Shown: positions 1 to 6,374 of the stretch, piece after piece
Position numbering within the stretch: position 1 is the stretch's first letter
How the letters are laid out: every line of letters begins with the position of its first letter
Assembly: GCA_002341165.1 (NCBI GenBank)
Contig: DDNL01000085.1
Span: 1 to 31,987, forward strand
Direction: 5' to 3'
Length of the DNA: 31,987 bases
From: Shewanellaceae bacterium UBA2521
GTDB taxonomy: Bacteria > Pseudomonadota > Gammaproteobacteria > Enterobacterales > Shewanellaceae
Program-made: the position numbers and the translations under genes
Notes under the pieces: generated by a model
What the model saw: the letters and a program-made list of their open reading frames with translations, nothing else
Told to the model about the DNA's origin: nothing
Database searches by the model: none

Positions 1-567
1 CCTGAGATCAAAGCAAAAGGCGATGTTACGAGTATGGCCATTGTTCAGCGAAGGCCTGCTCCTGAACTATACAAGAACGACACACTTCACTTAAACTTAC
101 CCGATCTATACGAGTTCTCTGGATATCACCGACTCACTCCTAGATTTGCTGTACATTATTCTTTTGAATACATGAGCTGGCATAAGTTTAAATCTCTCAA
201 GACTGATCACTTCAATGAGATTAAAACCTTTCACTGGAAAGATGCATGGCACGCTTCAATTGGTCAAACTTACACATTAGACCAAAACTGGACGCTACGT
301 GCAGGTTATATGTATGAAACCCAAGCAGTAGATAAAGAAAAGTCGATTGCGTTACCTGATTCAACACATCATTGGTTTTCAGGTGGTGTAGGTTATCAGT
401 TTGATAAGCATCATACTCTCGACTTTGGTATCACTTATCTTGCAGGAGATAGTGTCGAGGTGTATGAGAAATCTCCTAAAATTTCTGGACTTCCTCAACC
501 AAATATTTCAGGCAAAACAAGCGTTCATGCTATGTTGTATGGCTTGCAATACAGCTACGACTTCTAA
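1..567 (+). CDS. fadL: FadL-type long-chain fatty acid outer membrane transporter, C-terminal part (5' end outside window)
   Basis: The reading frame is open from the first base, so the gene begins upstream; 188 residues are visible. They match the last third of FadL-family porins: the segment LHLNLPDLYEFSGYHRL corresponds to FadL's LPETWEVSGY stretch, followed by alternating amphipathic strands (HYSFEYMSWHKF, WTLRAGYMYE, HHWFSGGVGYQFD, HTLDFGITYLAGD). The protein ends in an aromatic residue (YSYDF), as expected for an outer-membrane beta-barrel handled by the BAM complex. Family knowledge: FadL moves long-chain fatty acids and other hydrophobic molecules across the outer membrane. The hatch domain and N-terminal signal are not in the window, so the substrate cannot be inferred; a hydrocarbon-specific homologue is possible. 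The gene converges on the patatin gene and they share a terminator hairpin. Confidence 0.85.
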   Translation, partial: PEIKAKGDVTSMAIVQRRPAPELYKNDTLHLNLPDLYEFSGYHRLTPRFAVHYSFEYMSWHKFKSLKTDHFNEIKTFHWKDAWHASIGQTYTLDQNWTLRAGYMYETQAVDKEKSIALPDSTHHWFSGGVGYQFDKHHTLDFGITYLAGDSVEVYEKSPKISGLPQPNISGKTSVHAMLYGLQYSYDF

Positions 568-581
568 TCATAGCGCATAAG

Positions 582-616
582 AAAGATGAACATTCATATC
601 AGATGTTCATCTTTTT
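582..616 (+). terminator. Intrinsic terminator of fadL, overlapping the 3' end of the patatin gene
   Basis: A perfect 12-bp stem (AAAGATGAACAT at 582-593 with ATGTTCATCTTT at 603-614) closes a 9-nt loop and runs into TTTTT on the plus strand. It lies 15 nt past the fadL stop. The right arm is antisense to the last patatin codons (Lys-Asp-Glu-His), and the patatin stop codon lies in the loop. The minus-strand transcript also forms the stem but has a poorer T-run (TCTTTCTTAT). Confidence 0.75.
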
Positions 617-1544
617 GCATCTCTTTCTTCAGTTCTTTTTTGAGTAAATGCAAAACGTCTTGCACAGCCGCGCGCCCTGCTTCAATGGCCTCTTTTGCTT
701 TATGAAACTCCATCGCTTGAATATGAGATACCTCAGGTGTAATACATAGCTCAGGTGGATCGCCCATTAACCGCGTGCGCTTATGTCGGTATTCTAAGAT
801 TTCTAACGACTGGTTCATCACCCCAACCATACCCATATCTAAATCTTGTTGATTTTTCAGACGGCTCGTCAGTGATAGAAAATGCTCTTTACCACGCTCA
901 AGTAAGTCTGTAAGCATGCCTAACTGTTTGTTATCCTGTGTTTGTTCACAAGCTGTTTTACGTAAACTTTCAATTTCAATCGGCACAGATACTTGTTTAA
1001 AGCAACAACTCTGTACATCCACGCCAATAACAAAGTCAGCCCCCATAGCACGGCACAAAGAAACAGGTAAAGGATTAACAATCGCACCATCTACAAGCCA
1101 GCGCTGAGCATGCTTAACCGGTGATAAAATACCAGGGATAGCACAAGAAGCGCGGACTGCATTCAATAAATCGCCTTTACGAAACCATACTTCTTCACCA
1201 CGATATAAATCTGTGGCAACCGTTGCAAAAGGCATAGGTAAGTCTTCAATACAAAGTGAAGCAAAATAAGGTTCTAATTCACGAAAGAGCTTATCTCCCG
1301 CAAGTAAACTACCACGACCTAGGTTCAAATCAAGGTAAGACATCAAGCTTAAATGCGACATCCCTTCTGCCCACGCTTCTAGTTGCAATAATCTATTATT
1401 GGCATAGGCTGCGCCGACTAAGGCACCTGAAGAGCAACCGGCAACGACAGTAGGCCGTATACCTAAAGCCAAAAGTGACTTCAAGACACCAATATGCGCC
1501 CAACCTTTCGCAGATCCACTACTTAAAGCGATACCTATGTTCAT
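594..1544 (-). CDS. rssA: RssA-like patatin-family phospholipase
   Basis: This is a 316-residue patatin/NTE-family serine hydrolase predicted to cleave phospholipid or lysophospholipid acyl esters with a Ser-Asp dyad. The N-terminus carries the glycine-rich oxyanion-hole motif SSGSAKGWAHIGV (residues 8-20). The nucleophile elbow GCSSG has Ser38 as the likely nucleophile, and the second dyad member is Asp152 in the DGA motif (WLVDGAIVNPLP). The GWAHIGV and VVAGCSSGALVGAAYA segments are close to E. coli RssA, and the length fits (about 300). There is no signal peptide, so it is probably cytoplasmic or membrane-associated. The ATG is preceded by a good AGGAGG. It is transcribed divergently from the helicase gene and converges with fadL. 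A role in lipid turnover next to a fatty-acid porin is attractive but only inferred from proximity. The physiological substrate of RssA proteins is not well established. Confidence 0.85.
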   Translation of the reverse strand: MNIGIALSSGSAKGWAHIGVLKSLLALGIRPTVVAGCSSGALVGAAYANNRLLQLEAWAEGMSHLSLMSYLDLNLGRGSLLAGDKLFRELEPYFASLCIEDLPMPFATVATDLYRGEEVWFRKGDLLNAVRASCAIPGILSPVKHAQRWLVDGAIVNPLPVSLCRAMGADFVIGVDVQSCCFKQVSVPIEIESLRKTACEQTQDNKQLGMLTDLLERGKEHFLSLTSRLKNQQDLDMGMVGVMNQSLEILEYRHKRTRLMGDPPELCITPEVSHIQAMEFHKAKEAIEAGRAAVQDVLHLLKKELKKEMQKDEHLI

Positions 1545-1602
1545 TGCTTCCTCCTTTTATATAGATCTAAGCCGATCATTCAATGCGCATGCCAAATATT
1601 AT

Positions 1603-1611
1603 TGATATAAT
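1603..1611 (+). promoter_or_regulatory. Extended -10 promoter upstream of the rhlE-like gene
   Basis: TGATATAAT is a TGn motif followed by a perfect TATAAT. No good -35 hexamer lies 16-18 nt upstream, which is typical of extended -10 promoters. It sits about 30 nt before the TTG start of the helicase gene and predicts a leader of roughly 24 nt. This is pattern evidence only. Confidence 0.5.
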
Positions 1612-1641
1612 AAGCGCAGATTTATTTTTTGGAGCTACATC

Positions 1642-2997
1642 TTGAACCATCCATCTGCTCATGACCAAACCGTACACTTTCAAAGTATGGGACTTGATTA
1701 CCGTTTGTTAAAAACCATCAATCATCTTGGTTTTACTCATGCAACATCAATTCAGCAACAAGCTGTACCTATTGCTATGCATGGTAAAGATTTAATTGCC
1801 TCGTCTAAAACAGGCTCAGGAAAAACCTTAGCTTACGTTTTACCTGCACTGAATCGGTGTTTAACACAGAAAGCGCTATCACGCCGTGATCCTAGAGTAC
1901 TGATCTTAGCACCCACACGAGAACTCGCACGTCAAGTTTATGCTCAAGTGCGCCTGTTCACTTCGAACACGGCTCTCAAATCAACTTGCATTGTAGGTGG
2001 CGATAACTTTAATGACCAAGTAAAAGCCTTGCAGCGCCAGCCTCATATTATTGTCGCAACAGCGGGGAGATTAGCGGATCACCTTGAACATCGTTCTGTC
2101 TTTCTCAATGGTCTAGAACTTCTTATTCTGGACGAAGCCGATCGTATGCTTGATTTAGGCTTTGAAGCTGCTTTAAGACGCATTCATAATTGTGCCGATC
2201 ACAAAAAGCGCCAAACTTGCTTATTTTCGGCCACGCTTGATCACGCCTCTGTTAACTTGTTAGCCAATGAGCTTCTAAGCGATCCTGTTCGTATTAAAAT
2301 TGGAGAAGCTGCTGAAAAACATCAAGATATTGAACAAAGCTTCTTCTTTGCTGATCACTATGATCATAAAATCGACTTACTCGCGCACCACTTAAAAGAG
2401 CTTCCTATCAAGCAAGTCATGATTTTTACGGCAACCCGTGATCATACTGAACAGCTGGCACAACACTTAGAGCAACAAGGTTATCGTGCCCTTCCTCTGA
2501 GTGGCAAACTGTCACAAGCTAAACGTCATCAAATTATGGATGATTTCAGCCGTAATAAATACCAAGTCTTAGTCACAACTGATGTCGCAAGCCGAGGACT
2601 CGATATTCATACCGTCTCTCATGTCATCAACTTTGACTTGCCCAAACACGAAGAAGAATATATTCACCGCGTAGGAAGAACAGGACGAGCAGGTCAAAAA
2701 GGTGCTGCGCTCTCTTACATTGGCCCCAAAGACTGGGACGCTTTTACGCGCCTTAAAGCGCTTTTAGAGCAAGCTCTAGAAATGAGCGTGGTTGCAGGTC
2801 TTGAAGCACAATTCTCTGGTTTTAAACCTCGCAAACAGAAAAAAGCTAAAGCTGTATCTGGATCAGATAAAAAAACCAAAGCTGCAATAGGTCAATCTTC
2901 TAAGAAAAAATCGAAAAAACCGCGTAATAAAGACTTTTACTTAGCTCAAGATGCAGGTGAAGCGCCTGTTAAGCGCAAACCTAAAACATCAGACTAA
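1642..2997 (+). CDS. rhlE: RhlE-type DEAD-box ATP-dependent RNA helicase
   Basis: This 451-residue protein has all the hallmarks of a DEAD-box RNA helicase. They are a Q motif (TSIQQQA, Gln38), Walker A SKTGSGKT (55-62), PTRELARQ, TAGR, DEAD (164-167), SAT (196-198), VTTDVASRGLD, and HRVGRTGR (342-349). The two RecA-like domains are followed by a lysine-rich basic tail of about 70 residues, likely a nonspecific RNA-binding extension. Proteins of this class unwind RNA duplexes in ribosome assembly and RNA decay. The start is a TTG with GGAG seven nucleotides upstream; the first in-frame ATG (residue 16) would remove the aromatic residue ahead of the Q motif and lacks an SD, so TTG is preferred. 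RhlE is the closest subgroup by overall layout, but an RhlB/SrmB-like assignment cannot be fully excluded. It probably has its own promoter and ends at a bidirectional terminator. Confidence 0.85.
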   Translation: MNHPSAHDQTVHFQSMGLDYRLLKTINHLGFTHATSIQQQAVPIAMHGKDLIASSKTGSGKTLAYVLPALNRCLTQKALSRRDPRVLILAPTRELARQVYAQVRLFTSNTALKSTCIVGGDNFNDQVKALQRQPHIIVATAGRLADHLEHRSVFLNGLELLILDEADRMLDLGFEAALRRIHNCADHKKRQTCLFSATLDHASVNLLANELLSDPVRIKIGEAAEKHQDIEQSFFFADHYDHKIDLLAHHLKELPIKQVMIFTATRDHTEQLAQHLEQQGYRALPLSGKLSQAKRHQIMDDFSRNKYQVLVTTDVASRGLDIHTVSHVINFDLPKHEEEYIHRVGRTGRAGQKGAALSYIGPKDWDAFTRLKALLEQALEMSVVAGLEAQFSGFKPRKQKKAKAVSGSDKKTKAAIGQSSKKKSKKPRNKDFYLAQDAGEAPVKRKPKTSD

Positions 2998-3000
2998 TAT

Positions 3001-3036
3001 AAAAAAATCAGCACTTCATATTCAAGTGCTGATTTT
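3001..3036. terminator. Bidirectional intrinsic terminator between rhlE and the LTA-synthase-like gene
   Basis: A 13-bp perfect stem (AAAATCAGCACTT at 3004-3016 with AAGTGCTGATTTT at 3024-3036) has a 7-nt loop. It is flanked by an A-tract on the left and a T-tract on the right, so it can terminate both converging transcripts. It begins 3 nt after the rhlE stop and lies about 65 nt past the stop of the minus-strand gene. Confidence 0.85.
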
Positions 3037-3099
3037 CTATAAGCTTTTACAACATATTACATACTACGTTTCAGCATAAAATACGCGTCCTGTTCAAGG

Positions 3100-5049
3100 C
3101 TACTTGTTCGGATAAGGATACATATGATCTTCAAGCAAACCGTTGTTATGTAATTGAACATAAGCTTTTAGCTTAAGTGCTAATGAAGCATCATCTTCTT
3201 GACTTATTCTTGGATGCAACAGCTTATGGTTTAATCTCGTTGTCACGACGCCTTCATCTTTTTTATTCAATCGCGTGACCTTGTTATCGCTCACTAAAAT
3301 ATATTCTCGATCTGAGATAGCAAGTAAAGCGTGACCAGGGTGACTTTCATCGATCATACTCCGACCAAAAGGTAATAAAGTGTATTTTTCTTCCTTCATT
3401 AGCCCTAAGTAATCTATCAAAGTTGCAGGCAAATCGCTTTGCTGCACGACCATAGATGAGACTCTAGGTTTTATCTCTCCACTTGGATCATAAATAAATA
3501 TAGGAATATGATGCGCAGCTAAGTCAGAATCAGTTGGATACTCACTCCAGTGCTGACTCGTATGATCTGCACTAAAAACAAATAAAGTATCTTTATACCA
3601 AGACATCTTTTGCGCTACTTCAAAAAACTGCTGTATTGAATAATCAGAATAAGACACTGAGCGATAAAACTCATGTGGATAATCTTGAGTATTAAATTTT
3701 TCTGCATATTTTTCAGGTATCACATAAGGCATATGCGATGACAAAGTAAAAATCGCTGAGAAAAAAGGCGTCTGTTTTTGCTGTAGATCAAGTGCTACAT
3801 AATTTAAAAAGTCATCATCAAAGACACCCCATTTCGATGCTGATTGTGCATCCACCTTCTCTGGATAACGCTCAGCGAACTCATTAAAACCATGATACTT
3901 TTTAAAGCCAATGCGCTTAGCAAACTTATCGAGGTGCAAGCTACCATTATGGGCGCCATGATAAAAATTCGTTGCATAGCCATACTTGTTTAATATCTGT
4001 GGTAAAGCGGTATATGTATTATTGAAATAAGTTGTACGAGGAAACCCTGCTGAAAATAAATGTGGTATACCTAACAGCAATGACGGCATCGCATCAATAG
4101 AACGGCGACCATTGGCAAAAGCATAACTAAAAAACAAACTCTTATGGGCAAGCTGCGCAACAAAAGGGGCTGGCGTTCCATACTGCGGATGTGCATACAG
4201 CATATCACGATGAAAGCTCTCTAAAATAAATAAGACGATGTTCTTTTCTGTTCTTCGACTCGGTATCGTACCACTTGATTGCCCCTGATCAGCCAATACT
4301 TGATAAGCTTCTTCATGGGATTTGAACCAGGAATAAGACTTCATGGCTACATTTTTCACTCTAATAAGCATATATGGTGTATTGAGAATCATAGGAGCCA
4401 AGTCAGGATGAGGCCAATCATAAGCGTGCAAGATGGATAGAGGCTTTTTCTGTAAACCACCTCGTATACCTATCACCGACAAAGCTAAAACACATAAACT
4501 CAAACCTAAACTTTGTGTGAAAGAGACGCGCCAAGTTGTTCCTCTCACCTGAAAACAGATCCAAGCAAAACATGATAACAAAACTGTACTTGCCAAAATT
4601 TCCCATATATATCGCAGCACAATGTGATCCATCTGCTCCATCAGATCATGAAGGTAAATCATCACCTCTAATCCTGTGCGCCGACCTGTGAAAGGATAAT
4701 AGGCCAAATCACATAAATTGGCGATCATACAAGGAATATTAAGACAACAAAAAAAGAAAGCTAGATGTTTGGGTTTAAAATAACTTTGATGTGCAAATCC
4801 TAAAATAAGACTTAGTAAAATAAGTGGTGAACTGGAAAGAAGTACAACATATAAGTCAAACCGCAAGCCATGGAGAAAAGCTCCTAAAATGGTTGCTAGA
4901 TCGTATGTACTCGCTGGAATATGTGCATTGTAAAATAAAAGTCGGGTTAAACTATACATCAACATAGTTAAACCCATCATATACAAAAGTTGGCTGAGGT
5001 AATCTAAACGCATAGGCTTAGACCACACACTTTTCTTAGTGCGCTTCAT
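3100..5049 (-). CDS. LTA-synthase-family sulfatase/phosphotransferase, integral membrane protein
   Basis: This 649-residue protein belongs to the alkaline-phosphatase superfamily, LtaS/OpgB-like branch. Residues 1 to about 200 hold roughly five hydrophobic membrane segments (about 20-40, 52-84, 97-115, 150-167, 178-196), followed by a linker and an extracytoplasmic catalytic domain. Candidate metal ligands and active-site residues seen are Glu277 (VLFILES), Ser317 in NGRRSIDAM, His439 (LSSHMPY) and Asp495-His496 (FSADHT). In S. aureus LtaS the position of Ser317 is the nucleophilic threonine, by my by-eye alignment. Family members transfer phosphoglycerol or phosphoethanolamine to cell-surface glycans or lipids; in Gram-negatives the acceptor may be periplasmic glucan or lipid A/LPS. 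The substrate cannot be read from sequence. The ATG has AAGGA upstream. It lies downstream of rplT on the same strand but is separated by a strong terminator, so it is likely independently transcribed. Confidence 0.8.
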   Translation of the reverse strand: MKRTKKSVWSKPMRLDYLSQLLYMMGLTMLMYSLTRLLFYNAHIPASTYDLATILGAFLHGLRFDLYVVLLSSSPLILLSLILGFAHQSYFKPKHLAFFFCCLNIPCMIANLCDLAYYPFTGRRTGLEVMIYLHDLMEQMDHIVLRYIWEILASTVLLSCFAWICFQVRGTTWRVSFTQSLGLSLCVLALSVIGIRGGLQKKPLSILHAYDWPHPDLAPMILNTPYMLIRVKNVAMKSYSWFKSHEEAYQVLADQGQSSGTIPSRRTEKNIVLFILESFHRDMLYAHPQYGTPAPFVAQLAHKSLFFSYAFANGRRSIDAMPSLLLGIPHLFSAGFPRTTYFNNTYTALPQILNKYGYATNFYHGAHNGSLHLDKFAKRIGFKKYHGFNEFAERYPEKVDAQSASKWGVFDDDFLNYVALDLQQKQTPFFSAIFTLSSHMPYVIPEKYAEKFNTQDYPHEFYRSVSYSDYSIQQFFEVAQKMSWYKDTLFVFSADHTSQHWSEYPTDSDLAAHHIPIFIYDPSGEIKPRVSSMVVQQSDLPATLIDYLGLMKEEKYTLLPFGRSMIDESHPGHALLAISDREYILVSDNKVTRLNKKDEGVVTTRLNHKLLHPRISQEDDASLALKLKAYVQLHNNGLLEDHMYPYPNK

Positions 5050-5116
5050 ATAAAAATCCTTTTTTATATTTTATGTGATGCTATGTGCACAATCCTGAAT
5101 TGGGCTCACATAACAT

Positions 5117-5149
5117 AAAAAAAATCGCTATTCCAAGGAATAACGATTT
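5117..5149 (-). terminator. Intrinsic terminator of the thrS-infC-rpmI-rplT operon
   Basis: On the minus strand, AAATCGTTATTCC pairs with GGAATAGCGATTT as a 13-bp stem with a very small loop, followed by eight Ts. One pair is a U-G wobble in the minus-strand RNA but a C-A mismatch in the plus-strand RNA, which fixes the working direction. It lies about 30 nt after the rplT stop. Confidence 0.85.
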
Positions 5150-5176
5150 AATTTAACTCTCACTTGATGCGATGCA

Positions 5177-5530
5177 TTAAGCAACAGCTTTAGCTTTCTC
5201 AACTAATGCTGAAAAAGCATATTGATCATAGACCGCAATATCCGCAAGGATTTTACGATCAATCTCAACAGATGCCTTCTTCAGGCCGCTGATAAAGCGA
5301 CTATAAGATAGACCGTGAACACGTGCCGCAGCATTGATACGTACAATCCATAATTGACGGAATTGACGTTTCTTCTGACGACGATCACGGTAAGCATATT
5401 GACCCGCTTTAGTTACTGCTTGAAAAGCAACACGATAAACACGCGAACGTGCACCGTAATAACCTTTAGCTTGCTTTAAAATCTTCTTGTGACGAGCACG
5501 AGCAGTTACTCCACGCTTAACTCTTGGCAT
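5177..5530 (-). CDS. rplT: 50S ribosomal protein L20
   Basis: This 117-residue protein starts MPRVKRGVTARARHKKILKQ, with the L20-typical KGYYGARSRVYR and RRQKKRQFRQLWIVRINAAAR segments, and is full length. L20 binds 23S rRNA early in large-subunit assembly. In E. coli it also represses rpmI-rplT translation by binding the rpmI leader. The ATG has GAGGAG about 8 nt upstream. It lies 17 nt after rpmI and is the last gene of the operon here: a terminator and an unrelated membrane enzyme follow, instead of the pheST genes found next in E. coli. Confidence 0.97.
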   Translation of the reverse strand: MPRVKRGVTARARHKKILKQAKGYYGARSRVYRVAFQAVTKAGQYAYRDRRQKKRQFRQLWIVRINAAARVHGLSYSRFISGLKKASVEIDRKILADIAVYDQYAFSALVEKAKAVA

Positions 5531-5547
5531 TATCTATTCTCCTCAAC

Positions 5548-5745
5548 TTAAGCAAAAGGTAACATACGATCAATTGCTGCAACATCTGCCGCGGCAACCA
5601 TACATTTATTACGTAACTGACGTTTACGCTTCGAAGACTTTTTAGTCAAAATGTGTCTTAAGTGGCTTTGTTTGCACTTGTAGCCACCCGAAGCAGTCTT
5701 TTTAAAGCGCTTTGCAGCACCTTTATTTGACTTCATTTTTGGCAT
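5548..5745 (-). CDS. rpmI: 50S ribosomal protein L35
   Basis: This is a 65-residue basic protein, MPKMKSNKGAAKRFKKT, ending in VAAIDRMLPFA, and is typical L35. The open frame extends five codons further upstream, but the start is placed at MPKMKS because L35 proteins begin there and a GGAG lies 7 nt upstream of that ATG. It is a large-subunit protein, co-transcribed with infC and rplT. A hairpin in the 71-nt gap after infC may carry L20-dependent control of this gene (inference from the E. coli operon). Confidence 0.96.
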   Translation of the reverse strand: MPKMKSNKGAAKRFKKTASGGYKCKQSHLRHILTKKSSKRKRQLRNKCMVAAADVAAIDRMLPFA

Positions 5746-5768
5746 GGGAATACTCCACATTATTTTGT

Positions 5769-5817
5769 GTAATTAGGCGTATTGCGGTTATCACAATAAC
5801 TTGTTAGCCTAAATTAC
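5769..5817 (-). promoter_or_regulatory. Hairpin in the infC-rpmI intergenic region, candidate L20-responsive leader
   Basis: On the transcribed minus strand an outer stem pairs about 10 bp (GTAATTTAGGC with GCCTAATTAC, one bulged U). It encloses an inner 5-bp hairpin GTTAT-TGTG-ATAAC. The outer arm begins at the last base of the infC stop codon and the structure ends about 13 nt before the rpmI SD. There is no T-run, so it is not a terminator. In E. coli the rpmI leader holds L20 binding sites; equivalence here is an inference from position only. Confidence 0.45.
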
Positions 5818-6371
5818 TACTTTTTTTTTGGTGCTAGCACCATCACAGCTTGACGCCCTTCCAAATATCTTAAATCTGGAAAGGATTCAACGCTGGCATA
5901 TTCACCTAAATCATCCTTAACTCGGTGTAAAAACGTCTCATGTTGTTGACGTTGATTCATTTCTCGACCACGAAAACGTAAGGTCACTTTAACTTTATGG
6001 CCACTCTCTAAGAAGTCTATCAATTTACGCATCTTAGTTTGATAGTCGCCAGTATCGGTACAGGGTCGAAATTTAATCTCTTTAATTTGAACTTGTTTCT
6101 GTTTTTTTCTTTGCTCTTTTTGTGACTTAGCTTTTTCAAACAAAAACTTACCATAATCCATAATGCGACAGACAGGTGGCTCCGCATTAGGGCTAATTTC
6201 AACTAAGTCAAAACCCAATTCTTCAGCTTTGGCTTGGGCTTCATTTAAGCTCACGACACCTAAAGTCTTACCATCTACATCACTAAGACGGACTTCTTTT
6301 AAGCCTCGAATCTCATCATTTATGCGGTTTGCGGCTTGTTTTGCCCCAGAACCTCTTTGATTGCCTTTTAT
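5817..6371 (-). CDS. infC: Translation initiation factor IF-3, probable AUA start
   Basis: With an ATA start the product is 184 residues, the usual IF-3 length. It runs IKGNQRGSGAKQAANRINDE, with the conserved NRINDEIR and VSLNEAQAKAEELGFDLVEI of the N-terminal domain, the linker KFLFEKAKSQKEQRKK, and the C-terminal domain ending VMVLAPKKK. The nearest standard in-frame start (GTG at 6254) falls inside the conserved VVSLNEA motif and would delete about 39 residues, so it is internal. Between the in-frame thrS stop and the IF-3 homology the only plausible initiator is ATA, with GGAGG 8 nt upstream. IF-3 discriminates against non-canonical initiation codons, and in E. coli infC starts with AUU and is autorepressed; an AUA start would work the same way. 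thrS and infC are in the same frame, separated by TAG GTT. Confidence 0.93.
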   Translation of the reverse strand: MKGNQRGSGAKQAANRINDEIRGLKEVRLSDVDGKTLGVVSLNEAQAKAEELGFDLVEISPNAEPPVCRIMDYGKFLFEKAKSQKEQRKKQKQVQIKEIKFRPCTDTGDYQTKMRKLIDFLESGHKVKVTLRFRGREMNQRQQHETFLHRVKDDLGEYASVESFPDLRYLEGRQAVMVLAPKKK

Positions 6372-6374
6372 AAC

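Noticed and set aside
5817..6254. infC starting at the GTG at 6254
   Set aside because: It would remove about 39 residues of conserved IF-3 sequence, including NRINDEIR, and no SD is placed for it.
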